From assembly GCA_008508345.1 (NCBI GenBank), contig QNGE01000977.1:22925-86924 (forward strand): a stretch of DNA of 64,000 nucleotides, in the 5' to 3' direction. The position numbers were made by a program, and so were the translations under genes. The notes under the pieces were generated by a model that was given only the letters and a program-made list of their open reading frames with translations, searched no databases and was not told the DNA's origin. The stretch comes from Paragonimus westermani. Lineage: Eukaryota > Platyhelminthes > Trematoda > Plagiorchiida > Troglotrematidae. Positions 53,940 to 64,000 of this stretch are shown in pieces (position 1 is the first letter of the stretch; the number at the start of each line of letters is the position of its first letter).

Positions 53940-54476
53940 CTAACTGCTCGTTGAAATTTCGGACGCCCGCCCGGACCGTCTCACTGCCATACAGCAGTAT
54001 AGACAGCACCATTGAGAGGTAAACACAGTTCGGTGATCATGATGATGGTGATTCTTCCAGACACGCCTTTCAAGACGTCCGAAAGCAACACTAGCCTTCG
54101 CCACACGCGCTCTCAGCTCGCGATCCACAGACAAATCTGTCGACAGATTGCTACCCAAGTAGCAAGAAGGAAAACGTCTTACCTGTGTTGATGTCCAATC
54201 CAAACTTTGTGCTGCCGACGCGAAGGTTGTAGCCAGACATTGCAGTTTTTCTTCATTATGTGCCAGCAATGCACTGTCATCTGTGAACAGAAGCATGCGC
54301 ATCGTTAAGGTCTGTAGCCGGGTTGGGGCGCTGAAACGTTGGATATTCAACAGACGCCCGTCCGTCTGGTACTCTACCTCAACACCATCCTCTCCAGTGT
54401 TCTGAAAAGCAACTGTTACTATGGCAGTCAAATATAAGCTATGTAGGGCCTGGGCTAGAAAACAACCCTGCTTCAC
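53940..54476 (-). pseudogene. LINE reverse transcriptase C-terminal part
   Basis: A 178-codon frame from GVKQGC to beyond the catalytic box. The box is FTDD where most relatives have FADD; both metal-binding Asp residues are kept. The frame ends early after ERRVWK, and an in-frame stop lies upstream in the palm, so it cannot make a full protein. Confidence 0.85.
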
Positions 54477-55529
54477 GCCAGTGTCAATGTCAAAATCACC
54501 AGAGGTCGATCCACACGATTACACCTTCGCCTTCATGCCCGCATGCAACAATCCAACCATATTGACGAACTTACCTGGACATCCAAACTTACCAAGTACC
54601 GTCCACAGCTCCTGGCGGCTCACGGAATCAAAGGCCTTGGTGAAGTCCACGAACAGGGCATACAGGGGCTGATGCCGTTCCCGGCACTTCTCCCGAAGCT
54701 GTCAAGCAGCAAACACCAGGTCGATATTAATCCGATTCGCTCATAATGCACGCTGCTCCTCGGGAACACTCACCTCTAAAACATTCGCATTCTATCGGTT
54801 CAAGAGGATTCTGGGAAGCACCTTGCCTACGCAGCTCAAAAGACTGATATCCCGGTAACCGTCGGCGCAATGCTTGTTACCCTTGCCTTTGAACAGTGGT
54901 ACGATAAGGGCGTCCATGAAGTCTTACCGCATCGCTTCGTGCTCCCAGATGAAGTGAACCAGCTGGAGCAAAGCGCGCTCCAACGCCGGTCCGTCATTCT
55001 TCAGGATCTCGCCTAGTTTCCCATCCTAGCCTTCAGCTTTCCCGTTGCACCCTGTTTCCTCTACTAGTTGTCCTTAATTCCACGAACACGCTCGTCCAGT
55101 TGACGGCGGATACTCCGGAACCTAGCTTTCTTCGTTCCATTGGCCGGGTCCGTTGTGGATGTGACGAACATGGCATTCTACTCTCGTACCAACTTTGAGA
55201 TAGTCACGTTGTTTTCATCAAACCAGTCTAGGCGCTTCTTGCGCTCTACACCGATCGTTTCAGTGGCTGCGTCTGTAATCTGTTTCTTGAGTTGTTGTCA
55301 CATAGCCTCGGGGGTAGTGGATACAGGAGCGGTTTGCAGACGAGCGACGACTGCACGTTGAAAGACAACCTTCGTCTCCCAGTTCTCCGACCGTCTGATA
55401 TCCAACTTCTGCCGTTGTCCTGAAAATCTACAATAAACGGGATCACGTATATGAATAAACAATATGGTCCCGACCAGCCTATGATCTGTGCTACATTCAG
55501 CGCTGCGCATCACGGGGCTGATGCGCACC

Positions 55530-56051
55530 TCACGAATGTCGCGTTACCGCACAATCGTAGTCAAATAAACGATGGTGACCGCTTCGCGGATGAGTCCACG
55601 TCGTGTTGTCGCTCACATCCAGCTGGAATCTGGTGTTCGTGACAGCCAGCTCGTGAGTAGCACACAAGTACATCAGACGATCACCGTTCCTGTTGGCTGA
55701 ACCAACGTCGTAGGGTCCGAGGACTCCCAGCCAAGCTACCGAGTCGCACTCAACTCGAGCGTTCAGGTCGCCCAAAACAAACAGTTGGTCACTCACCGGC
55801 ACCGACCGGATTGTGGCGGACAGCTGATCAAAGAACTGGTCCCTTGTATCATTAGTGTGACACATAGTTGGGCCGTAAACACTAATAAGTGTAGCACACT
55901 TTCTTCGACCGAGTCGCAGGCGCATGGACAAAATTCGAGGGTTGATGCCGTGCGGTTCGCCTATCATCAAAGCATTGATGAGATCAGCGACTGCAAAACA
56001 GACACCATGCTCCCGAACACCGCCTGCCGGGTAACCTATCCAATAGAACAT
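55530..56051 (-). pseudogene. LINE apurinic-like endonuclease domain
   Basis: A 173-codon frame with the core of an exonuclease III-type endonuclease: LISVYGPTM, LGDLNARVE (catalytic Asp and Asn) and NTTWTHPRS. The final catalytic SDH motif is not intact (the frame ends VTRHS). The N-terminal part with LSET continues upstream to about 56180 in another frame. Confidence 0.83.
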
Positions 56052-56290
56052 GTACCCAGCACCTGATTACCGCAACTTACCTTGGTCTGCAAGCCTTGTC
56101 TCACTCAAGGCTGCTACGTCGATTCCATATCGACGCAGTTCCATCGTGATCAGGGCGGTGCGCCGTTCCGTCCGTTCTGTGGCGCTGCATCGATCCAGCG
56201 GCGTGCGTACGTTCTACTTCCCAATGGCAAGCGTCTTGCCTCCCCGGGCCTGTCTCCAGTTGGTCTTCGGGGTACTGAAACTTAATTGAG

Positions 56291-57009
56291 CATTAGCTGC
56301 TCAGGGGGTTCGTGGTCGAGGGGAAGTATGAGGGTGAGTACCTGGCAGCAACATATTTTCACCTATCCACCCTGCTATCTGCAGCAGATAGGGTGATCCG
56401 GTTTATCCTGCGCGATGGCCAATGCAGTATGGTATTTGCGTTATTTTCTACGATCATTGTTTGCATGGGCTTTGTATACTACCAGGACGCCCAGACCTGT
56501 GCAAGAGAGCGATTAAGGCCCTCAACCAAAGCCTTTGGCCAAAAAGCCTGTACTACAAGGCAGCAGGTGACTCACACAAACGCGGATGCGACAGCACCAA
56601 CCACCTAGAAGAGGATCGACAGTTATATCAAAACAGAACCAGCACACACTCACAAGAACATTAATACTGCACAGACGATCCTAGCAGACGGACACAGTCA
56701 GTCCAGACAAAAACAAACATCTTGCTCAACTAAACCACAACATACGGTCATCAGGCACAACGAACGCATCCGTTTTTCATCTGGCTGCTCCCCTTTGACC
56801 AATCTGACAAGGTTGAACCTGCAAGGGCCGAAGTCCCAGTCAGCACAGCCCGCCGGATCAAAACAGCACACAAGCCCGATCACCACGTCAAGGTAGCAGA
56901 AAAGGTCACATAAACACACTCACAAAAACTCGCACTGAACAAATTCACATAACACACCGAAAATACCTAACTAAACAGATCACACAACACTAATTTGCAC
57001 ACCACGTGG
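56291..57009. repeat. Dispersed repeat fragments R1 and R3
   Basis: 56505-56580 matches the start of R1 (gagcgattaaggccctcaac and onward). 56765-56900 shares the tctggctgctcc, cccgatcaccacgtcaaggt wording with the ends of R3 and R1. The material between is A/C-rich and unassigned. Confidence 0.5.
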
Positions 57010-59120
57010 TGCTAGGATATAGTAGCACTGGTTAGAGACTTGAACGCTGAAGTAGGCAGGATAAGTGCTGACGAGTGTGACTCAGGTGACTCACTCTTGC
57101 GGTATTCCTCAAACAAACAACAGTGAAGGCTTTTTGAGTCTCTCTAGTGATAGCGATCTGTTTCTGGCAAGTACTAATTTCCGACGTCCTATTCGTCGAT
57201 GCGTTATCGGCGACCTTCAACATCAATTCAGTCTTGAACGCAGATTGACCGCATTACCGTCAGCTATCGGTAGCGTGGCTGCTTCTAAAATTATTTATCC
57301 ATATGGGGCATTTGTGTGGATTCCAGTCATACTGTGATGCGCCAAATTTGCTGCACGTTTTGGTAGGAGACCACTTCGCTGCCAACCACAAATTAGCTTA
57401 TCTAAACTCACAGGGGCACAGACTCACTATATATACCAAGGCGTGCCTGCCCCTAGTCCAGGACGCGACTGCCAGATGAGATTGAAGCATACTGGACAAA
57501 TTCGGCTTACAACACATAAGCATGTTAATACTGCTCCTTCAGGTGTCAATAGCTAGATCTCTGTGCGGTCAGTGTGAACTCTTGATGCTCACCGGGATAT
57601 TCCATCCAGCAGCAGGTACAATCCTATCCGTGAGTCTTCTCGCTTAAAGCACGGGAAGCGACTACGAGAGGATCGCGAGGTCAAGTGGACGCAACTTGCT
57701 ATCGAGGTCGAACGGGCTGGTGTTTCTGGAAGCTCTGGAAAACTTATCCATCCCATCTGGGCAACAGGTTGCAGGAAGCCGGGTGTGAACAAGGTAGTCT
57801 GCGAAGCCAGTGCAGAACCTACGCACAAACTGGGGTGAACATGTTTGTTAGAATGCGCAAATCTTAACCGCAGATCTCAAATCTGAAGTCAGATTTGGGA
57901 TACAGTGTTCCCAAAGGCTCGGAATGCTGATTCGGACACCAGCCAGCCAATCAGATTGCCTGGGGCACCTCCAGAAGACAACGAAAAATTTTTTCCCCAG
58001 TGACATTTTTAACGGAAAAATACAGCAGTTGTACAGCAATTTGCGCGGGGTGAATAAACTGGTTTTTTTCTCGTTCCCTTTCTTCCTGGCTGGAATGGTT
58101 TGTGATTTTTGGGATTTGAAAATCTCGCTTGCTTATTGACAGGGTGGCTTTTCTTTATGAAAGTTTCCTTCACCGTTAGTTTTTTTGCGGCTGTAACAAC
58201 TTTTAACATCAGTCATACTGGAAGTCCACGCCACTGACTACACTTTCGGACTCTGTCTGTGCTCAATGGTCTGTTCACGTCTCTCTGCCCTCGAAAACAG
58301 AAGACTGGCTTGGAAGCAATTTTCTGAAAAGTCGAAATGCACCCAACCTAAATGCACCCTCTCCTGCCCTTTTCGTAGATGAGGGATCAGCTTTGGCTGA
58401 GGAAATGATGGCTGTGCTTTCGAAACTCCGGATCAGTGAATTCATCCCAAATGACTGGGATCGGAATGGTATCTTTTTTTAAAAAGCGCTCACACATTTC
58501 ATGTACAAATCATTGAGGGATTAGCCTGATTCATTCTGCGTCGAATTTGCCTGTGGCCACTGTAATTCGTGGATTAATCAACACACGCACACGACTTATC
58601 CTTAAGGATCTGGCTGGGTTTCGCCTTAGTCGTGGTTCTACTGATCCCGTATTCACAGACTTGGAGTATGCAGACGATATCTTCATAAGCTGTGGGGGTT
58701 CGCAGGCAGCCCAGAACACCTTGAACAAGTTATAGGCTTCAGTTTATCAGTTTGGTGCGGTCTTTGCATCTGTTAAGTGCAATCTGCTGCTGCAAGATTT
58801 GCAGGGAGGCGCGCCTGCTCTCACCCTTAATGGTGAGCCTTTGTGAGTGGTTGAGAATATCACGTACACTGGGAGTTGTATCAACGCCGGTGGAGCATCT
58901 GATCCGTTCACAAGTCGCATGGCAAATTCTCGGATGGTGTTTGCCAACGTACGCCATCTGTGGCTTCGGCATAGTCTGTATTCCTGTGAAAGGCCAAGTA
59001 TACAGTAACACTCTGTGGGCAGTCCTGTTGTACGGCTCCCAAACCTGGTCCATTCGCACGTAGGATGTCCATGAAGTGTTGGTTTTCGACCGTCGGTGTG
59101 AGTGCGTTGAGTATCTAGAC
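57010..59120 (+). mobile_element. RTE-like LINE with internal losses, copy D
   Basis: The endonuclease part near 57040-57200 has DLNAEVGRISADE and LFLASTNFRRPIRR. The linker around 57640-57800 has REVKWTQLAIEVERAG and IWATGCRKPGV. The RT fingers near 58360-58460 read SPALFVDEGSALAEEM. The catalytic box near 58660-58685 is LEYADDIFI, followed by SVKCNLLLQDL, ENITYTGSCIN and LLYGSQTWSIRT up to about 59060. Stops and missing palm sequence show decay. It is the same family as copies A, B and C. The 57.85-58.32 kb stretch does not match and may be an insertion. Confidence 0.82.
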
Positions 59121-59249
59121 TGATGTGTTTGTGCGTATGCTATCCCCTTCTGTCATTGACCTAGTGCGTGTGTGCCTCATTTCTGATTGACTGTGTGATC
59201 GGCTAGTCAATACGTTCGATGCACATGTTGCTGTTGCTTTCACTTTGCA

Positions 59250-59251
<2 letters not shown>

Positions 59252-59294
<43 letters not shown>
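59252..59294. repeat. (TA)n microsatellite
   Basis: About 21 uninterrupted TA units. Confidence 0.98.
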
Positions 59295-59298
<4 letters not shown>

Positions 59299-59459
59299 CG
59301 AGTTACTTTAAACAATGCCTGTTTTCCTTCCTGTGTTGTGACACATTTCCCACTTCATGTGGTTTTTAAAGTAATCGACAAAGGGGACACACTGAGTAGT
59401 GAACGTTTTGTTGTGACGTTTCAAATCCACACTAGCATCCGTTATCAAACAAACGTATA

Positions 59460-59580
59460 TTTTCAACTTGAACATCACTCACATTTGAACGCAGCCTTCG
59501 CATTCAGATAGACTTTCCAGCCACCTTCTTTCGAAAGGATATGTTTTTAATTTCACAATGTGCTAGGCCCAGAAGCTTGT
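59460..59580 (-). repeat. Hammerhead-repeat fragment (ribozyme lost)
   Basis: Contains the terminal module aacttgaacatcactcacattt, gcattcagatagactttccag and tctttcgaaa, then diverges before the hammerhead position. Confidence 0.65.
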
Positions 59581-60039
59581 TGCCTGTGTCGGTTCACCAG
59601 GATAAGTCACCTGATTCTGTTGCTCCTACACGTAGACCATTAATGGTCTCATCACTGATGTCCATTACGTCAACCCCATTAAAAAGTCCCGATCGCATGC
59701 TTCTTGATCAGAGTTAATTAGACCACTTTGCCGTTACCTTCTCTCAATGTAATCTGAAAACCACAGAATTAACCAGTGGATCTGGCCTACCGTCACTCGT
59801 GTGACTACTCATCCGTGTCAAGTAGTGTACCGGTCAGCCAGATCTCCGCAGACATCATAATTCCCTGTCCGATCGTGGATGCGGGCTTCTGAGAGGGAAA
59901 CCATGAAGACTTGCGCTTCTGTTCCGAAGCGAATCAGAAGATCTGTCTGTCTGAATGCAAATGTTTTCAGATTATAAGGGCCTTAACAGAACCATTGGGA
60001 TAGGTGGGGTTCTGCTCCGAAAGTTCTGACCCCAGTTAC

Positions 60040-60560
60040 CACAGTTTTACATTCTGTGCCCCTGATACGTCCTGATAATTGACGGCAGTGCGTCTGTATC
60101 CAACGCACGTTTGACGGTCACACTACCATACGAAAAGTAAGTTCTGGTTTTCCCGCGAAAAAAGTGGAAGAGGGATGGGACCAAGTTCAGAGCAACCTCT
60201 GTGTCTAAACTCAAATAATCAACGTCAGCATGTCTCCGTCTTGCAGACAAATTTTAGAGCTGTAAGCGAAAATAGGACGACATGTGTCAACCAAGCCTCT
60301 TGTAAATTTTTACTACCGCGTTTCATTATTTGCTGCTGCTACACAGACAACTCATCATCATTATAGACAACAATGCATCGGTGGTTCGCGTTGATACCTA
60401 ACTGCCACACAGCCATGAAGTAAAATGCAAGCCGTTGTTAGGAGAAGAAGAGAGAAAGAGGGGGGCACCTAACTACTAAAAACAACAGTGTCTATATTCA
60501 AACTCTCAACACCAAGGCAACTACAGCTTAAAAATAAACACTAATGTTAACTGTATCTTG
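60040..60560 (-). mobile_element. RTE-like LINE 3' end fragment
   Basis: On the minus strand the 3' UTR (60560 to about 60340) aligns with the tails at 25575-25830 and 16286-16505, including a TGA-type terminal repeat at about 60350. A relic of the YGSETW segment (SYGSVTVKRAL) is seen near 60115-60145. The order of the two pieces suggests rearrangement. Confidence 0.55.
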
Positions 60561-61084
60561 AAAGATGAGGGTATGGCAAATGGTGAGAGTTCCTGTTTCA
60601 TAAGCTAGAACAGTGTTTTGCAGTGTTGACCATTTTTGACATCAAAATAGTGTCTTGCGTAAACCGACTGACTTCGTTTATGGGACTGCAGTCTGAATAG
60701 TTCTACTTCACAGCCGCGAGGATACCATGCGTGCTTAAGTATTTGACCGGCTATATTTGCGTTCATTCACACACTAAGCAGTCAGTGAGTTAGAGGATGA
60801 GTGTCCGGCCGTTAGGATCGATCAAGTTCGATACCTGATGTGTTCATCCATCGTCTATCAATTCTTGCGCTCTTTACTTACCCCCAGTTGAGTGGCATAA
60901 GGTACGAGGTGGCTAACTGATAACTTCGCAAATAGGGATGAAATTAGCCACTATTGAATTCGGAACGGTAGGTCACGTCCTTTAGCTGCAAACGTTACGG
61001 TTGTGACGGTCAACCAGGCCCGAAAATCATCGATGTTGAAAGGTAAAATCGTTAGAAACCTATTTTATGGGCGTTTTTTTACTC

Positions 61085-61205
61085 TCGTCCGCACCTTGGC
61101 TGTTTGTTTGGAAGGTGTAGGTGCCCTGATGTTGACTATTTGAGTTCAGAAAATTATGTCCGTCCATTTCATTTTCTTTACAATCTCCATAGGGGTTGTT
61201 CTTGT
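61085..61205 (+). repeat. LINE 3' UTR fragment, RTE-like family
   Basis: ccttggctgtttgtttggaaggtgtagg, then ctgatgttgactatttga, matches the start of the 3' UTR seen at 16286. It lies inverted relative to the 60.04-60.56 kb fragment. Confidence 0.55.
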
Positions 61206-63081
61206 GATAGGCGTATTGCAGCTATACAACAGTGCGAAATTCTAGTGTGTTACTGTCGGTAGTGAATTCGTGTCAACAAATTCTACCTATCGAATCACAC
61301 GACCAGTGACCATCATTAATTTATTGTTCGACTTTGATCGTGGATTTTACAGTCATTTTTCTTTACGATTGATTCATTCAGCTGTCCTTCGGGGCACCCT
61401 TATTTGGCTTCCGTCTTAACCTATGCTGCTGTTGATTTGTTGCACTTCTTAAAATATTCCCAAACTGTCTATCCCAATCCAATTGTATCTTGGACCTCAA
61501 TGTTGGTCTCATTTAACCTGTAGCACAGTTGGCACAAACCACCCGAAGCATTTCTGTACAGTTTAGGTCTTTACATTTAGTACACGAACTGATCACAGTT
61601 AAATATGTAACTTCTCCTTCGTCGTATAATTGATCGGCTAGTCTGAGGTCCCTCCGTCTTATTGCCTGTTTTGCCAGGGAGTAATTAACAGCAGATCATC
61701 ATACCTTCTTCTTGTCATGGTCTTCCAGTGTGGTGTTAGGCGTGCGTGAGTAAAAATCAGAATTGATCGAGCTGTTCATAAACTCGTTCAATCCAAGTGA
61801 CCTCGTGATTTGCAGTGCCCACAACTAGATGAAGCGATTTAAGGTAATATGCTCACAATTGCCAATCCACGACAAGTGAACTGCTAGGAGGTAAGTGCTC
61901 CTAACATGCTTGATCTTCAGTCTCTAGAAAAGTCGATACGAGTGGATATCTGTTCAACCATCTGTTTTGACAGCCAGCGCAACCACGAACCATTCTCAGC
62001 CAAAAAAGCTTATTCTGTCTTATTCAATTGTTCGGTCGGGTGTTACTGTGTTTGGGTGACCTATCACTTGTTCAACTTACTGGAACAGTAGGCCGTTCAG
62101 TTCGGATTATTCGTCAAGTTTTGTCGTCTGGAACTATTTGTAGGCTCCCTACTACTTCAACTACCTTCAAATTCATCACGTAGCAAAACCCATTGTGACT
62201 CGTCCTCAAACAAGTTTATTGGAAGTATTAAACGGTACTGTCCGTACGCTATCGAGAGTGAAACGTCGTAATACACACGGCCAGCCTCATTCGTATCAAA
62301 CATGACACTGAATCTGATCGTTTCGTTTATAAGAGATCAACGTATGCATTTGTTCAAACTCCGTGATAAATGAACAGATGCTTCACACCCACTGTGACGC
62401 CAAATGGAATTGTTGGTGCTGACCTTAACACGAGTCCTTCCAGGCCATCTTGACTGTGCGTTATCCCAGGCTGAACCATAGTCGCATCAGGTCTAGTGGG
62501 CAGTCTGGTTGGGTGGTTGTCCCCCTACCGTTTGTTGACAGGGCTAAGGTGGGCCATATACATGCGGTTGCCTTTGCAATGGAGGCTCGTCACTGTCCAC
62601 TCCACGATGCCACATCGTATGCACTTCACAAAGTTGCGTCTACGGTGCAGTTTACCTGAAAGGGGGGACCAGAAGAAACAATCCGCGCCTGATCACCCGA
62701 GTGGTGGTCATGTTATGCAGTGAACAAACGATTTTCATTATCCAAGAGGGTATGAATTCTGGAGTGTTTATGCCAGCCTAAAGCTATGGTATGGAAGTTG
62801 CTTAGAGGTATCGTGAAGATCCATTCAGTACGTTTTAACAAGTGATCCCCTCATCACCGACGCCATCGATGCCAGCGCCTCTGTGATACACGGAAATTTG
62901 AAGATGGATCAAAAGTGTAAAATCGTGTATGAAACCGCATGTGATTGATTCATGAAAATGCGTTTTATTGTGCACATTAGCGAATAGGTATATCGAATTT
63001 ATCACTGACTCAGGCTGCATATCGACAGCAGGAAGTACTAATGTGACGCTTAACAAGTAGTGTTTAATTTACCGTTTTTTT
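61206..63081. other. No recognisable gene
   Basis: About 1.9 kb with no repeat or coding signature found. A short plus-strand open frame at 61906-62091 lacks motifs. One ambiguous base (N) is at 63082. Confidence 0.45.
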
Positions 63082-63082
63082 N

Positions 63083-63335
63083 CGCCATTGACCTCACATT
63101 AGGCACGACCGGATTATCACATCTGAACGCTCAACCATTCTGGCTTGTGAGCACTGATCAGGTTGCCCGATCTTCTCGAGTGGAGACACAGTAACTGTTC
63201 TGTTAACTCCAATCGATAACCCAAACTTTAAAATAAACCAAATCCCCGACTACTTATCAGTAATCTAAAATATCATCTTGCTGGTGTGATGAGATCAGTG
63301 ACTTCGACCTGTCTCGGAAGTCCTAATCGCGGGAT
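63083..63335 (-). repeat. Hammerhead repeat, truncated at the A box
   Basis: Matches 1680-1900 closely: cgccattgacctcacattaggcacg, then tgatcaggttgcccgatc and tctgttaactccaatcgataa. The left end coincides with the N at 63082, just where the B box and hammerhead would follow, so the break may be an assembly artefact. Confidence 0.75.
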
Positions 63336-63878
63336 TGTCGTTCCACTCAAAGACACTCAGTTAATTCCTCTCCTGTCTCCAGAGCTGTGAATGTGTGAAA
63401 AGATTATATTCATCTCTTGCGGTGCACATCGCGCACTACTGACTTGAATTTTGAGGGATCAAATGGCACATGTTGTTTGTCATTTATGCCGTCCTCATCA
63501 ACATGGTTCGTTCAGTTATACCGCGGATTTTTCAATGATTACAACTTGATGGAGATCTCGGCTGAGCATATCCTCTGAATGTTTAGTAACTCCACAGTTA
63601 TCCAGGACTCGCTTTTTTAGTACGATTAGCTACAACCTGTAATTTCATCAGCGTGTGTCACGCTTGGATGCGTAACCAACACTTTACAAACAATGGTTAC
63701 TGATAGGTGGCCAATACAAACAGCTGATCACAGCTTTGGCAGTCTCATAGGCTGCTGGTCCTGTTTCTTTGGAAAGGAAAAACACTCCCAAATTGGACCG
63801 AAATTCGAACTCTGACGACCTCGTGAAGAAATCGCATTGACTGCCGTATTATCAGCCTCATTTTAGACGCGATCGAAT

Positions 63879-63881
<3 letters not shown>

Positions 63882-63919
<38 letters not shown>
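63882..63919. repeat. (TA)n microsatellite
   Basis: About 19 uninterrupted TA units, directly beside another hammerhead-repeat fragment. Confidence 0.97.
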
Positions 63920-63924
<5 letters not shown>

Positions 63925-63929
63925 AGTTG

Positions 63930-64000
63930 CCTTCGTTTATCGGCAAAGCACAGGTTGCCTGTTCGCTTCTCGAGGAGGCGGTAACTTCTATGTTAGCTCC
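63930..64000 (-). repeat. Hammerhead-repeat fragment at window edge
   Basis: gcacaggttgcctgttcgcttctcgaggaggcggtaac resembles the caggttgcccgatcgtctcgag segment at 1755-1790. It continues beyond the window. Confidence 0.45.

Larger units (their letters stand above)
53791..56290 (-). mobile_element. EN-RT LINE, second family
   Basis: Endonuclease first, RT after, on the minus strand. The endonuclease N-terminus near 56180-56090 has ALITMELRRYGIDVAALSET. The body at 56051-55530 has VYGPTM, FVLGDLNARVE and TTWTHPRSGHH. The RT palm near 54680-54480 reads LFVDFTKAFDSVSRQELW, then a stop, then GVKQGCFL. The catalytic box lies in 54476-53940 as RMLLFTDDSALLAHNEEKLQ, followed by YLGSNLSTDLSVDRELRARV and AKASVAFGRLERRVW. 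The family is distinct from copies A-D and belongs to the widespread TDGRL/YLGS type. It is GC-rich for the window and less decayed than copy A. Confidence 0.87.

Noticed and set aside
1..64000. CRISPR arrays, bacterial operons, tRNA or rRNA genes
   Set aside because: No regularly spaced short repeats of the CRISPR kind, no ribosome-binding-site-led gene rows, and no complete tRNA or rRNA were seen; the tRNA-like boxes belong to the SINE-like repeat.

Overview
This window is eukaryotic: one very long, intron-rich gene set in repeat-dense DNA at moderate GC. The flavour is a digenean trematode (fluke). The pointers are a tRNA-derived short repeat carrying a type I hammerhead ribozyme (the architecture known from the schistosome Sm-alpha family), a compact trematode-type Ty3/Gypsy element, several RTE-like LINE lineages and one LINE with a restriction-like endonuclease. 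The species cannot be fixed from the sequence alone.

Layout. 1-12 kb is repeat territory: dispersed repeats, a 423-bp-period hammerhead repeat (1548-2050, minus), an almost complete but dead Gypsy element with 178-179 bp LTRs (2157-5738, minus), a decayed near-full-length LINE (about 6.4-9.0 kb, plus) and smaller LINE debris. 12.1-47.6 kb is a single plus-strand gene of 13 coding exons. Every exon joins in phase with GT/AG borders and encodes a 766-residue orthologue of RUNDC1 (RUN domain-containing protein 1): N-terminal acidic and coiled-coil segments, a flatworm-specific loop exon, then the conserved C-terminal RUN-like region. Its introns hold LINE 3' ends, hammerhead repeats, a 526-base assembly gap (33698-34223) and long unrecognised stretches. 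47.6-51.7 kb has no recognisable gene. 51.8-59.1 kb is a block of three different non-LTR elements: an R2/NeSL-like element (minus), an EN-RT LINE of a second family (minus) and a further RTE-like copy (plus). 59-64 kb holds microsatellites, LINE tails and more hammerhead-repeat fragments.

The most interesting signals are: (1) the hammerhead-bearing SINE-like repeat, including a sense-oriented copy with an intact catalytic core inside RUNDC1 intron 9; (2) a second hammerhead-like motif 1.3 kb downstream in the same intron; and (3) an 18-base perfect complementarity between the Gypsy LTR and the site just downstream of its 5' LTR, which suggests tRNA-independent self-priming. Only RUNDC1 looks like a functional protein gene; all transposon reading frames are broken.
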